DNA from: Sphaerotilus montanus
GTDB taxonomy: Bacteria > Pseudomonadota > Gammaproteobacteria > Burkholderiales > Burkholderiaceae_C
Direction of reading: 5' to 3'
Assembly (NCBI RefSeq): GCF_013410775.1
Contig: NZ_JACCFH010000001.1
Span: 3,782,001 to 3,846,000 of the forward strand
Length of the DNA: 64,000 nucleotides
The position numbers and the translations under genes are program-made. The notes beneath the pieces were generated by a model, which saw only the letters and a list, made by a program, of their open reading frames with translations, made no database searches and was not told the DNA's origin. This document shows, one piece after another, positions 41,896-51,541 of this stretch; the stretch's first letter is position 1; every line of letters begins with the position of its first letter.

Positions 41896-42423
41896 TCACA
41901 TATTGTCTGGCTCTGGCATGAAGGCTGCCAGCACCAGACCTGCGGCGATCAGCGTGATCAATGCAAACAGACCGAAGCTCCAGAGCTCGAACGGCACCCC
42001 GAGCAGGGACACCGCCGCATCGGCGCAGGACGAGCGCACCTCGAACACCTCCGGCTGCCATGCATCCAGTCCGAGGCCGGAAACGATGCGGTCGGCGAGG
42101 GTCATGTCACACGATGGCAGCTTGGCGGCGACGAGATTCTGGTAGAGCGCCGCCGCACCGCCAGCCACGCCCAGCCCCGCCACCAGCACCGACGACAGCA
42201 CGGCCGACAGCCGTCCGGGGCCGCCGACCGGCAGGGCCGCCGCCAGCAGCGCGACGACCGCGATCGCCAGGAAGAGGATGCGCTGCAGGATGCACCAGGG
42301 GCAGGGCTCCATTCCGAAGCGGTGCTGCGCGAACAGTGCCCCGCCCACGCTGGCCAGACAGGCCAGCGCGATCAGCACGAGCACCGCGCGCGCATGGCGC
42401 TTCAGCATGTGCCGGGCGTTCAT
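41896..42423 (-). CDS. dsbB: Disulfide bond formation protein DsbB
   Basis: DsbB is the inner-membrane enzyme that reoxidises DsbA and passes electrons to quinone. The 175-residue protein has four transmembrane helices, the first periplasmic Cys pair CPWC (Cys41 and Cys44) and the second pair Cys105 and Cys133. QHRFGMEPCPWCILQR is the usual core. The start overlaps the ridA stop by four bases. An ATG five codons inside is an alternative start. Confidence 0.93.
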   Translation of the reverse strand: MNARHMLKRHARAVLVLIALACLASVGGALFAQHRFGMEPCPWCILQRILFLAIAVVALLAAALPVGGPGRLSAVLSSVLVAGLGVAGGAAALYQNLVAAKLPSCDMTLADRIVSGLGLDAWQPEVFEVRSSCADAAVSLLGVPFELWSFGLFALITLIAAGLVLAAFMPEPDNM

Positions 42424-42878
42424 TCGATTTCGGCGATCAGCTCGATCTCGACGCAGGCGCCCAGCGGGATCTGGGCCACGCCGAAGGCGCTGCGCGCATG
42501 GGCGCCGATCTGGTCGCCGAAGACCTGTGCGAAGAGCTGCGAGGCACCGTTGGTGACCAGGTGCTGCTCGGTGTAGTCACCGGTGCTGTTGACCAGGCTC
42601 ATCACCTTGACGATGCGCCGCACGCGGTCGAGGTCACCCGCAGCGGCCTGCAGCGTGCCGAGCAGGTCGATGGCGATGGCACGGGCGGCCTGCTGACCTT
42701 CCTCGGTGCCCATGGTCTTGCCCAGCTGACCGACCCAGGGCTGGCCATCGCGCTTGGCGATGTGGCCCGACAGGAAGACGAGGTTGCCGGTGCGCACGAA
42801 GGGCACGTAGGCGGCGGCGGGGATGGCCACGGGCGGCAGCGTGATGCCCAGGTCCTGGAGGCGTTGGAGGATGCTCAT
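42420..42878 (-). CDS. RidA family protein
   Basis: A 152-residue member of the RidA/YjgF family, which hydrolyses reactive enamine/imine intermediates to protect PLP enzymes. It has LGITLPPVAIPAAAYVPFVRTGNLVFLSGHI near the start and GASQLFAQVFG, ARSAFGVAQIPLGACVEIELIAEI near the end. The exact subfamily is the longer 150-residue one, not archetypal RidA, so its substrate is uncertain. The start was chosen at MSILQRL; an upstream in-frame stretch has no family similarity. It is co-transcribed with dsbB. Confidence 0.88.
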   Translation of the reverse strand: MSILQRLQDLGITLPPVAIPAAAYVPFVRTGNLVFLSGHIAKRDGQPWVGQLGKTMGTEEGQQAARAIAIDLLGTLQAAAGDLDRVRRIVKVMSLVNSTGDYTEQHLVTNGASQLFAQVFGDQIGAHARSAFGVAQIPLGACVEIELIAEIE

Positions 42879-43007
42879 GGGAGGTTCCGGAGAGGCTTCA
42901 AGTGAAAAAATCGCGATGTGCAATCGCCGAATGTCTGCAGGATCCTACACTGGCTGGCATCAAGAAAACGAGGGGCAGGGGATGCGGCAGGCGGGCAGGG
43001 AGCGTCG

Positions 43008-45497
43008 GTGAAGGCGCGGCTGGACCTGTGCGTCGGGCGCGGTGGATGGTGGGCGGCCGTCGGCTGGCTGTGCGGCAGCGCCCTGCAACTGCAGCAGTCT
43101 GCCACCGCGCCTCCGCAGCTCTGGCTGCTGGCGGGTGTGTTGGCTGCGGGGGGCTGCTGGCTGGGTGCAGCGGTCCGGGTGCCGAGGTGGCGCGGGCTGC
43201 TCTGCCTGCTCGCGGCCACCGCGCTGTCATGGTCGGTGACCGACTGGCGGGCCCACCAGCGCCTGGCGGACCGGCTGGATCCCGCCCTGGAAATGCAGCC
43301 GGTGCGCGTCACCGGTGTGGTGTCGGGCCTGCCCGTGTGGCGCTCCGAAGGGATCCGGTTCGAACTGCGCGTGGAGCGCACGGAGCCGCCGTCACCGGCG
43401 GGTGTTCCCGCCCGTCTGAGTCTGTCCTGGCACCCCTCGGGCGATGCCCCCGGTTTTTCTGCGGCAACCATGCCCCGCGCCGGCCAGCGCTGGAGCCTGC
43501 CCGTGCGCTTGCGGCTGCCGGACGGGCCCGTCAATCCGCATGGATTCGATGTGGCGCTGGGCTGGTTCGAGCGGGGGATCGGTGCGGTCGGCACCGTGCA
43601 GGGTCGCGCCGGGGTGGGGCCGGCGATGCTGGGCGAGACCGGTGGCGAGACGGTGGACCGGTGGCGCCAGGACCTGCGCGACCGCTTGCGTGAGCGCCAG
43701 GGGGACACGCCTGCCGCCGGGATGCTGGCCGCGCTCGCGGTGGGCGACCAGGCGGCGATCGAGCGCGAGGACTGGGCCGTCTTCCGCACGACGGGCATCG
43801 CGCACCTCGTCTCGATCAGCGGCCTGCACGTCACGCTGCTGGGCTGGCTGGGTGGCGTGGTCCTCGGGTGGATCTGGCGCCTGCGCAGTGCATGGCTGCT
43901 GGTCCTGCCGGTGCCGGTCGTCGTGCGCTGGGGCGGCTTGGCGGTGGCGGTGGCCTATGCGCTGCTGGCCGGGTGGGGCGTGCCGGCGCAGCGCACGGTG
44001 CTGATGCTGGCGATCGTCGTGCTGCTGCGCAGCGGGGCACGGCGCTGGTCGGGCGGGCGCATCCTGCTGGCGGCGGCGGTTGGGGTGGTGGTCCACGATC
44101 CGTGGGCGATGCTGCAGGCGGGCTTCTGGTTGTCCTTCGTCGCGGTGGGCCTGCTGATGCTGGGCGGCTCGCCCTCGGCGGTCGAGGTGGCCCCGGGCTG
44201 GCGCGGGCGGGCGGGGCAGGAACTGCGCAGCCTCTGGCGCACGCAGTGGGTCGTCACGCTGGGACTGGCGCCCTGGACGCTGCTGTTTTTCCAGCAGATC
44301 TCGCTGGTCTCGCTGCTGGCCAATGCCGTGGCCATTCCGCTGGTGACGCTGGTGATCACGCCGCTGGCGCTGCTGGGGTTGCTGCTCCCCCTGCTGTGGG
44401 CCTGGGCGCTGCCGGTGGTTGCCGGACTGATGCATGTGCTGCAGATGCTCGCTGCGTGGCCCTGGGCGAGCGTGCACCTGCCGGCCGCGCCGGCATGGGC
44501 CCAGGCGCTGGGCATGGCGGCGGCCGCGCTGCTGGTTGCGCCGCTGCCGGTGCGGCTGCGGCTGGCGGGGCTGCCACTGCTGCTGCCGATGCTGTGGCCC
44601 GCCCTGCCGCTGCCGTCCGAAGGGGAATTCGAACTGCTCGCGGCCGACATCGGCCAGGGCAATGCCGTGCTGGTGCGGACGGCCCGCCACAGCCTGCTCT
44701 ACGACACCGGGCCGGCGTACGGGCGCCATGGCGAGGCGGGCAATGCTGGCGAGCGGGTGCTGGTGCCGCTGCTGCAGGCACTCGGCGTGCGCGTGCTTGA
44801 CCAGCTGGTCATCACCCACCGCGACACGGACCACAGCGGCGGCGCCAGCGCGGTGCTGCAGGCGCTGCCGGTCGGGCTGGTGCAGAGTTCGCTGGAGCCG
44901 GGGCATCCGCTGCGCGCCCGGGCCCCGCACCAGCGCTGCACCGCCGGCACGCGCTGGGAATGGGACGGCGTCCGGTTCGAGGTGCTGCATCCGGAGGCGG
45001 CTGACCACGACCGGCCCGGGATCGCCATGCTGCGGCCCAACGCGGTGTCGTGCGTGCTGCGGGTGGCGTCGTCTGGTGGTCGGGCCGCGCTGCTCACGGG
45101 CGACATCGGCATCGACCAGGAACTGCGGCTGGTGATTCGCCAGCCGGAGCGCCTGAAGGCCGCGGTGCTGCTGGTGCCCCACCACGGCAGCGTATCTTCC
45201 TCGGGCTTGTATTTTCTCAAATCGGTGCAACCGACCTGGGCTATCGTGCAGGCTGGGCGGCACAACCGCTATGGGCATCCGGCGCCTCCGGTGATGGAGC
45301 GCTATGCCGAACAGGGCATTTCGGTCATCAGGACGAACCAATGTGGTGCATGGCACTGGCGCAGTGCGGACGAAGCACATTGGTGCGCACGAAATCTGCG
45401 CGTCCGCTACTGGCAATTGATCGAACCTGTGCCGCTGGTCGCCGATGGCCCTGATATTGCTAAGTCTGTTCTCAACGATCAACCACCACCCCCATGA
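43008..45497 (+). CDS. comEC: DNA internalisation/competence protein ComEC/Rec2
   Basis: ComEC forms the inner-membrane channel for DNA uptake during natural transformation. The 829-residue protein begins at a GTG with a GGGAG ribosome site. Order: N-terminal membrane helices and an OB-fold domain (about 80-200), the competence domain with many helices (FRTTGIAHLVSISGLHVTLLGWL about residue 260 and later helices), and a C-terminal metallo-beta-lactamase-like domain (ADIGQGNAVLVR, ITHRDTDHSGG, LLTGDIGIDQE, VPHHGS). Its stop overlaps the next gene by four bases, tying it to the ATP-grasp cluster. Confidence 0.93.
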   Translation: MKARLDLCVGRGGWWAAVGWLCGSALQLQQSATAPPQLWLLAGVLAAGGCWLGAAVRVPRWRGLLCLLAATALSWSVTDWRAHQRLADRLDPALEMQPVRVTGVVSGLPVWRSEGIRFELRVERTEPPSPAGVPARLSLSWHPSGDAPGFSAATMPRAGQRWSLPVRLRLPDGPVNPHGFDVALGWFERGIGAVGTVQGRAGVGPAMLGETGGETVDRWRQDLRDRLRERQGDTPAAGMLAALAVGDQAAIEREDWAVFRTTGIAHLVSISGLHVTLLGWLGGVVLGWIWRLRSAWLLVLPVPVVVRWGGLAVAVAYALLAGWGVPAQRTVLMLAIVVLLRSGARRWSGGRILLAAAVGVVVHDPWAMLQAGFWLSFVAVGLLMLGGSPSAVEVAPGWRGRAGQELRSLWRTQWVVTLGLAPWTLLFFQQISLVSLLANAVAIPLVTLVITPLALLGLLLPLLWAWALPVVAGLMHVLQMLAAWPWASVHLPAAPAWAQALGMAAAALLVAPLPVRLRLAGLPLLLPMLWPALPLPSEGEFELLAADIGQGNAVLVRTARHSLLYDTGPAYGRHGEAGNAGERVLVPLLQALGVRVLDQLVITHRDTDHSGGASAVLQALPVGLVQSSLEPGHPLRARAPHQRCTAGTRWEWDGVRFEVLHPEAADHDRPGIAMLRPNAVSCVLRVASSGGRAALLTGDIGIDQELRLVIRQPERLKAAVLLVPHHGSVSSSGLYFLKSVQPTWAIVQAGRHNRYGHPAPPVMERYAEQGISVIRTNQCGAWHWRSADEAHWCARNLRVRYWQLIEPVPLVADGPDIAKSVLNDQPPPP

Positions 45498-46927
45498 GAC
45501 CGATGTTCGACGAAATGAATGCCACCGGCACTTCGGTGCGGGAACACTATCGGACCTATGAGCGCTGGCTGTCGCAGCAGCCGCGCGAGGTGATGCATGC
45601 CCGGCGCGAAGAGGCCGAAATGATCTTCCGGCGGGTCGGGATCACGTTTGCCGTCTACGGCGACAAGGATTCCGGCGAAGGCACCGAGCGGCTCATCCCG
45701 TTCGACCTCATTCCCCGGGTCATTCCTGCCCATGAGTGGCGCGAGATGGAGAAGGGCCTGAAGCAGCGGGTCACCGCGCTCAACCGCTTCATCCACGACG
45801 TCTACCACGGCCAGGAGATCGTCAAGGCGGGCATCGTGCCGGCCGACCAGATCCTGTCCAACGCACAGTTCCGCCCCGAGATGATCGGCGTCGACGTGCC
45901 CGGCGGCGTGTATTCGCACATCTCCGGCATCGACATCGTGCGCGCCGCCAACCCGGACGGCAGCGGCAACTACTACGTGCTGGAAGACAACCTGCGCGTG
46001 CCCAGCGGCGTGAGCTACATGCTGGAAAACCGCAAGATGATGATGCGGCTGTTCCCGGACCTGTTCGCCAGCCACCGCATTGCCCCCGTCGCCCACTACC
46101 CCGACCTGCTGCTGGAGACGCTGCGCGAAGTCGCCCCGAACGGCGTCAACGACCCGACGGTCGTCGTGCTGACCCCCGGCATGTACAACTCGGCCTACTT
46201 CGAGCATGCGTTCCTCGCGCAGCAGATGGGCGTCGAGCTGGTCGAGGGCCAGGACCTGTTCGTCAAGGACAACTTCGTCTTCATGCGCACCACGCGCGGC
46301 CCGAAGCGGGTGGACGTGATCTACCGCCGCCTGGACGACGACTTCCTCGATCCGCTGGTGTTCCGACCGGACACGACGCTGGGCTGCCCGGGGCTGCTGT
46401 CGGTCTACCGGGCCGGCAACGTGACGCTGTCGAACGCGGTCGGCACCGGGGTGGCCGACGACAAGTCGATCTACGCCTACGTGCCCAAGATGATCGAGTT
46501 CTACCTGGGCGAGAAGCCGATCCTCAACAACGTGCCGACCTACCTCTGCCGCGAGGCGGACGACTACAAGTACGTGCTCGACCACCTCGACGAACTGGTG
46601 GTCAAGGAAGTCCACGGCGCGGGCGGCTACGGCATGCTGGTCGGCCCGGCCTCCACCAAGGCGGAAATTGCCGCCTTCCGCGAGCAGCTCGTCGCCAACC
46701 CGAGCAACTACATCGCGCAGCCGACCCTGAGCCTGTCCACCTGCCCCACGTTTGTCGAATCGGGCGTGGCGCCGCGTCACATTGACCTGCGACCCTTCGT
46801 GCTGTCGGGCAAGACGGTGCAGATGGTGCCGGGCGGCCTGACGCGGGTCGCGCTCAAGGAAGGCTCTCTCGTTGTCAATTCCTCGCAGGGCGGGGGCACC
46901 AAGGACACCTGGGTGCTGGAGGACTGA
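45494..46927 (+). CDS. Circularly permuted ATP-grasp protein (predicted amide ligase), set 1
   Basis: A 477-residue protein of the circularly permuted type 2 ATP-grasp family (formerly DUF404/DUF407), predicted to form amide or peptide bonds using ATP. The conserved blocks are intact: GNYYVLEDNLRVPSGVSYMLENR, LLTPGMYNSAYFEHAFLAQQMG analogue, DELVVKEVHGAGGYGMLVGPAS, RHIDLRPFVLSG and VPGGLTRVALKEGSLVVNSSQGGG. The substrate is unknown. The gene overlaps comEC by four bases and is followed five bases later by an alpha-E gene, then by a transglutaminase-DUF2126 gene, a set known from many bacterial genomes but poorly characterised. Confidence 0.9.
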   Translation: MRPMFDEMNATGTSVREHYRTYERWLSQQPREVMHARREEAEMIFRRVGITFAVYGDKDSGEGTERLIPFDLIPRVIPAHEWREMEKGLKQRVTALNRFIHDVYHGQEIVKAGIVPADQILSNAQFRPEMIGVDVPGGVYSHISGIDIVRAANPDGSGNYYVLEDNLRVPSGVSYMLENRKMMMRLFPDLFASHRIAPVAHYPDLLLETLREVAPNGVNDPTVVVLTPGMYNSAYFEHAFLAQQMGVELVEGQDLFVKDNFVFMRTTRGPKRVDVIYRRLDDDFLDPLVFRPDTTLGCPGLLSVYRAGNVTLSNAVGTGVADDKSIYAYVPKMIEFYLGEKPILNNVPTYLCREADDYKYVLDHLDELVVKEVHGAGGYGMLVGPASTKAEIAAFREQLVANPSNYIAQPTLSLSTCPTFVESGVAPRHIDLRPFVLSGKTVQMVPGGLTRVALKEGSLVVNSSQGGGTKDTWVLED

Positions 46928-46932
46928 ACCAA

Positions 46933-47889
46933 ATGCTGTCAAGAACTGCTGATCACCTCTTCTGGATGTCGCGCTACATGGAGCGCGCCGAAAACACCGC
47001 CCGCATGCTGGACGTGAACTACCAGACCGCGCTGCTGCCGCAATCCACGGCGGTGTCGGAGCTGGGCTGGCGCGGCCTGCTGAGCATCTCCGAGCTGAGC
47101 GGCGACTTCGCGCGCCGCTACGGCGAGGTCACCGCCAAGAGCGTCATGGACTACATGGTCCGCGACGAGCGTAACCCGTCTTCGATCTTCTGCTGCCTGC
47201 GGGCGGCGCGCGAGAACGCCCGTGCGGTGCGCGGCGCGCTGACCACCGAAGTCTGGGAAACCACCAACCAGACCTGGCTCGAATTCAACCGCCTGCTGCG
47301 CGAGAACACCTTCGAGCGTGACCCGAGCGGCCTGTTCGAGTGGGTCAAGTTCCGCTCGCATCTGTCGCGCGGCGTGCAGGTCGGCACCATGCTGCAGGAC
47401 GAGTCGCTGCACTTCGTGCGCATCGGCACCTTCCTGGAGCGCGCCGACAACACCGCCCGGCTGCTGGACGTGAAGTTCCATGCCGTGGAGAGCGACTTCT
47501 ACGGCGCCGCCGACGCCCGCGACCAAGAATACGACTTCTACCACTGGTCGGCGATCCTGCGTTCGGTGTCCGGCTTCGAGGTCTACCGCAAGGTCTACCG
47601 CAACGTGATCCAGCCGGAGAAGGTGGCCGAGCTGCTGATCCTGCGCCAGGACATGCCGCGCTCGCTGGCGGCCTGCACGCAGGAAGTCGTCGCCAACCTG
47701 AAGCTGGTGGCGCCGGACGCCACGTCCGAGACGCTGCGCCGCGCGGGGCGGCTGCACGCGGATCTGGAGTTCGGCCGCATCGACGAGATCCTGTCGACCG
47801 GCCTGCACGCCTACCTGACGCAGTTCCTGGACCGCGTCGGCGACCTCGGGGCCGGCATCAGCCGCGATTTCCTCGTGGCCGTTCACTGA
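46933..47889 (+). CDS. Alpha-E domain protein, set 1
   Basis: A 318-residue all-helical protein of the alpha-E family (formerly DUF403), always found with permuted ATP-grasp proteins and thought to help substrate binding. It starts LSRTADHLFWMSRYMERAENTARML and repeats the same pattern at HFVRIGTFLERADNTARLLDVKFH (about 155), both with the E-R-A-(E/D)-N-(T/S)-A-R motif. It follows the ATP-grasp gene by five bases. In set 2 the equivalent domain is fused to the ATP-grasp protein. Confidence 0.88.
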   Translation: MLSRTADHLFWMSRYMERAENTARMLDVNYQTALLPQSTAVSELGWRGLLSISELSGDFARRYGEVTAKSVMDYMVRDERNPSSIFCCLRAARENARAVRGALTTEVWETTNQTWLEFNRLLRENTFERDPSGLFEWVKFRSHLSRGVQVGTMLQDESLHFVRIGTFLERADNTARLLDVKFHAVESDFYGAADARDQEYDFYHWSAILRSVSGFEVYRKVYRNVIQPEKVAELLILRQDMPRSLAACTQEVVANLKLVAPDATSETLRRAGRLHADLEFGRIDEILSTGLHAYLTQFLDRVGDLGAGISRDFLVAVH

Positions 47890-47910
47890 AATACAAGAAA
47901 GCACTCTCCC

Positions 47911-50900
47911 GTGTCCATCCACGTCGCGCTCAGTCACGTCACCCACTACACCTACGACCGCCTGGTCAACATGGCGCCACAGATCGTGCGCCTGCGGCCG
48001 GCGCCGCACTGCCGCACGCCGATCCTGTCGTATTCGCTGCGGGTCGAGCCCGAGACCCATTTCATCAACTGGCAGCAGGACCCGTTCTCGAACTACCTCG
48101 GCCGTCTCGTCTTCCCGGAGCCGACGCGCCACTTCAAGGTCACCGTCGATCTGGTGGCCGAGATGTCGGTCTACAACCCGTTCGACTTTTTCCTGGAGCC
48201 GAGCGCCGAGAACTACCCCTTCGTCTACGAGGACGGGCTGAAGCAGGAGCTGGCGCCGTACCTGGTGCCGGAGCCCGCCACCCCTGCGCTGCAGGCGTTC
48301 GTGGATTCGATCGACCGCAAGGAAGTGCGCACGATCGACTTCCTCGTCGGCCTCAACCAGCGCCTGCAGAGCGACATCCAGTACGGCATCCGTCTGGAGC
48401 CGGGCGTGCAGACGCCGGAAGAGACGCTGACGCTGAAGTCGGGTTCGTGCCGTGACTCGGGCTGGCTGATGGTGGAGACGCTGCGCCACCTGGGCCTGGC
48501 GGCGCGCTTCGTGTCGGGTTACCTGATCCAGCTGAAGTCGGACGTGAAGGCCCTCGACGGCCCGAGCGGCACCGAAGTCGATTTCACCGACCTGCACGCC
48601 TGGTGCGAGGTCTACCTGCCCGGCGGCGGCTGGATCGGTCTGGACCCCACGTCGGGTCTGATGGCCGGCGAAGGCCACATCCCGCTGGCCTGCACGCCGC
48701 AGCCGTCGAGCGCGGCACCGATCAGCGGTGCCGTCGACAAGTGCGAGGTGGAGTTCAGCCACGAGATGCGCGTCACGCGCGTCTGGGAATCGCCGCGGGT
48801 CACCAAGCCCTACACCGAAGACCAGTGGGGCGAGATGCTGGCGCTGGGCGAGGCGGTGGATGCCGAGCTGGTCGCGGGCGACGTGCGCCTGACGATGGGC
48901 GGCGAGCCGACCTTTGTCTCGGTCGATGACCGCGACGGCGCCGAATGGAACACCGACGCGCTCGGCCCCACCAAGCGCCTCTATGCGCAGGAACTGGTGC
49001 GCCGCCTGCGGGACGAGTACGGGCAGGGCGGTTTCCTGCACTTCGGCCAGGGCAAGTGGTACCCGGGCGAGCAGCTGCCGCGCTGGGCGCTGTCGATCTA
49101 CTGGCGCAAGGACGGCCAGCCCTGCTGGCACAACCCGGAGCTGTTCGCCGACGAGCGCGATCCGCACCAGTACACCGCCGACGATGCGCAGCGCTTCATC
49201 CGCCTGCTCAGCGCCAAGCTCGGCATGACCGACCAGTTCGTGCAGACGGGCTACGAGGACACCTGGTACTACCTGTGGCGCGAGCGCCGCCTGCCGGTCA
49301 ACGTCGACCCGTTCGACAGCCGGCTGGAGGACGAGCTGGAGCGGGTGCGCCTGCGCCGGGTCTTCGCGCAGGGGCTGGACGAGCCGATCGGCTACGTGCT
49401 GCCGCTCAAGCCTAGCGACGCGCCGTCGCTGGCCGGCCCGCGCTGGGTGACCGGCCCGTGGTTCTTCCGCGACGAGCGCATGTACCTGATCCCCGGCGAC
49501 TCGCCGATGGGCTACCGGCTGCCGCTGGACTCGCTGCCCTGGGTCGCCAAGAAGGACTATCCGTACCAGATCGACCACGACCCGTTCGCCCAGCGCGACA
49601 CGCTGCCGGCGTCGTCGCAGGTGCGCAGCCAGTACGCCGCGCATGTCATCGGTGGCGGCTTTGCTGAAGGTGGCACGGTGGCGCTGCAGCGTGGCGGGCC
49701 GTCCGAAGGTGACTATGCGTTCGGCGATGTCTTCGGTGCGGACCTGACCACGTCGGGTTCCGGTACCGGCACGGGTTCCGGCGCAGGCCTCGGTGCTGGT
49801 TCGGAAGCCGGTGCAGGCGGTGCGGCTGGTGTGGGCAATGGCCCGGGAACCGTGTCGCGTGCCGCGCCGCTGTCCGCGTTGTCGTCGCTGAGTGCGGAGG
49901 AACTCGCCCGCCACCCGCAGCGCTTCGAGTCGGCCCACTGGATCACCCGCACCGCGCTGTGCGTCGAGGCGCGTGACCCGCGCCGCGCCAATGGCCCGAA
50001 GGCCGAAGGCGTGGGCCAGGCCACCGGCGTGCTCTATGTCTTCATGCCGCCGCTGGCGCATCTGGCGGATTACCTGGATCTGCTCGCCGCCGTCGAGGCG
50101 ACCGCCGAGGATCTGGGTGTGCAGATCGTCCTCGAAGGCTATCCGCCGCCGCGCGACCCGCGCCTGACGGTGCTGCAGGTCACGCCGGACCCGGGTGTCA
50201 TCGAAGTCAACATCCACCCCGCGCACAGCTGGCGCGATCTGGTGTCGCAGACCGAGTTCCTCTACGACGCGGCCTGGAAGACCCGCCTGTCGACCGAGAA
50301 GTTCATGCTCGACGGCCGCCACACCGGCACCGGCGGTGGCAACCACATGGTCATGGGCGGCGCCACGCCGTCGGACTCGCCGTTCCTGCGCCGGCCGGAC
50401 CTGCTGGCTTCGCTGCTGACCTACTGGCACAACCACCCGTCCTTGAGCTATCTGTTCTCGGGCATGTTCATCGGCCCGACCAGCCAGGCGCCGCGCGTCG
50501 ACGAGGCCCGCAACGACCAGATCTACGAGCTGGAAATCGCGCTGGCCGAGATCGAGCGCAACAAGGCGATCTACGGCACGGACATGCCGCCGTGGCTGGT
50601 GGACCGCACGCTGCGCAACGTGCTGATCGACGTCACCGGCAACACGCACCGCAGCGAGTTCTGCATTGACAAGCTCTACTCGCCGGACTCGTCCACGGGC
50701 CGCCTGGGTCTGCTGGAGCTGCGCGCCTTCGAGATGCCGCCGCATGCGCGCATGTCGATCGTGCAGCAGTTGCTGCTGCGCACGCTGATCGCCCGGTTCT
50801 GGAAGGAGCCGTACCGCGCGCCGCTGGTGCGCTGGGGCACCGAGCTGCACGACCGCTTCCTGCTGCCGACCTTCGTGCGGATGGACCTTGACGACGTGAT

Positions 50901-51507
50901 GGCCGACCTGCAGCAGGACGGTTATGCCTTCGATTCGGCCTGGTTCGCGCCGCATTTCGAGTTCCGCTTCCCGAAGGTGGGCGAGATGTCGGCGCGTGGT
51001 GTGCACCTGACGCTGCGCAACGCGCTGGAGCCGTGGCACGTGATGGGCGAGGAGGGTGCGATCGGTGGCACGGTGCGCTACGTCGATTCGTCGCTGGAGC
51101 GCATCGAGGTGCTGGTCACCGGGCTGGTCGATCCGCGCCATGTCGTCACCGTCAACGGCGAGCCGCTGGCGCTGCAGCCGACCGGCCGGGTGGGCGAGTA
51201 CGTGGCGGGGGTGCGTTACCGTGCCTGGCAGCCGCCGGCCGCGCTGCACCCGACCATCGGCGTCCATGCGCCGCTGACCTTCGACCTGGTCGACACCTGG
51301 AACAACCGCTCGCTGGGCGGCTGCCAGTACCATGTGGCGCATCCGGGCGGACGCAACCACGACACCTTCCCGGTGAATTCGTTCGAGGCCGAGAGCCGCC
51401 GTCTGGCGCGCTTCTTCGCGATGGGCCACACCCCGGGCAAGGTCGTGCCGGGCGTGGCGCAGCGCAGTCTGGAGTTCCCCTTCACGCTGGACCTGCGCCG
51501 GACCTGA
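47911..51507 (+). CDS. Transglutaminase-like protein fused to a DUF2126 amidoligase domain
   Basis: A large two-part protein of 1198 residues starting at GTG. The N-terminal part (1-260) is a transglutaminase-like cysteine protease fold with catalytic triad Cys180 ([10 protein letters not shown]), His229 (DLHAWCEV) and Asp245 (IGLDPT). From about residue 300 the DUF2126 domain ([17 protein letters not shown] ... [19 protein letters not shown] ... [17 protein letters not shown] analogue) continues; DUF2126 is described as a putative glutamine-synthetase-fold amide ligase. A Gly/Ser/Ala linker of about 45 residues lies at 611-655. With the neighbours it suggests synthesis and trimming of a peptide-like product. 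Confidence 0.88.
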   Translation: MSIHVALSHVTHYTYDRLVNMAPQIVRLRPAPHCRTPILSYSLRVEPETHFINWQQDPFSNYLGRLVFPEPTRHFKVTVDLVAEMSVYNPFDFFLEPSAENYPFVYEDGLKQELAPYLVPEPATPALQAFVDSIDRKEVRTIDFLVGLNQRLQSDIQYGIRLEPGVQTPEETLTLKSGSCRDSGWLMVETLRHLGLAARFVSGYLIQLKSDVKALDGPSGTEVDFTDLHAWCEVYLPGGGWIGLDPTSGLMAGEGHIPLACTPQPSSAAPISGAVDKCEVEFSHEMRVTRVWESPRVTKPYTEDQWGEMLALGEAVDAELVAGDVRLTMGGEPTFVSVDDRDGAEWNTDALGPTKRLYAQELVRRLRDEYGQGGFLHFGQGKWYPGEQLPRWALSIYWRKDGQPCWHNPELFADERDPHQYTADDAQRFIRLLSAKLGMTDQFVQTGYEDTWYYLWRERRLPVNVDPFDSRLEDELERVRLRRVFAQGLDEPIGYVLPLKPSDAPSLAGPRWVTGPWFFRDERMYLIPGDSPMGYRLPLDSLPWVAKKDYPYQIDHDPFAQRDTLPASSQVRSQYAAHVIGGGFAEGGTVALQRGGPSEGDYAFGDVFGADLTTSGSGTGTGSGAGLGAGSEAGAGGAAGVGNGPGTVSRAAPLSALSSLSAEELARHPQRFESAHWITRTALCVEARDPRRANGPKAEGVGQATGVLYVFMPPLAHLADYLDLLAAVEATAEDLGVQIVLEGYPPPRDPRLTVLQVTPDPGVIEVNIHPAHSWRDLVSQTEFLYDAAWKTRLSTEKFMLDGRHTGTGGGNHMVMGGATPSDSPFLRRPDLLASLLTYWHNHPSLSYLFSGMFIGPTSQAPRVDEARNDQIYELEIALAEIERNKAIYGTDMPPWLVDRTLRNVLIDVTGNTHRSEFCIDKLYSPDSSTGRLGLLELRAFEMPPHARMSIVQQLLLRTLIARFWKEPYRAPLVRWGTELHDRFLLPTFVRMDLDDVMADLQQDGYAFDSAWFAPHFEFRFPKVGEMSARGVHLTLRNALEPWHVMGEEGAIGGTVRYVDSSLERIEVLVTGLVDPRHVVTVNGEPLALQPTGRVGEYVAGVRYRAWQPPAALHPTIGVHAPLTFDLVDTWNNRSLGGCQYHVAHPGGRNHDTFPVNSFEAESRRLARFFAMGHTPGKVVPGVAQRSLEFPFTLDLRRT

Positions 51508-51541
51508 TCCGGGTCAGGGTCCGCCACTGTGGCTGTCCCGC

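Noticed and set aside
46939-51429. A very long open frame on the minus strand opposite the alpha-E and transglutaminase-DUF2126 genes
   Set aside because: It mirrors the strong third-position GC bias of the plus-strand genes, has low-complexity Arg/His/Gln-rich composition and no domain; the plus-strand proteins have clear families.
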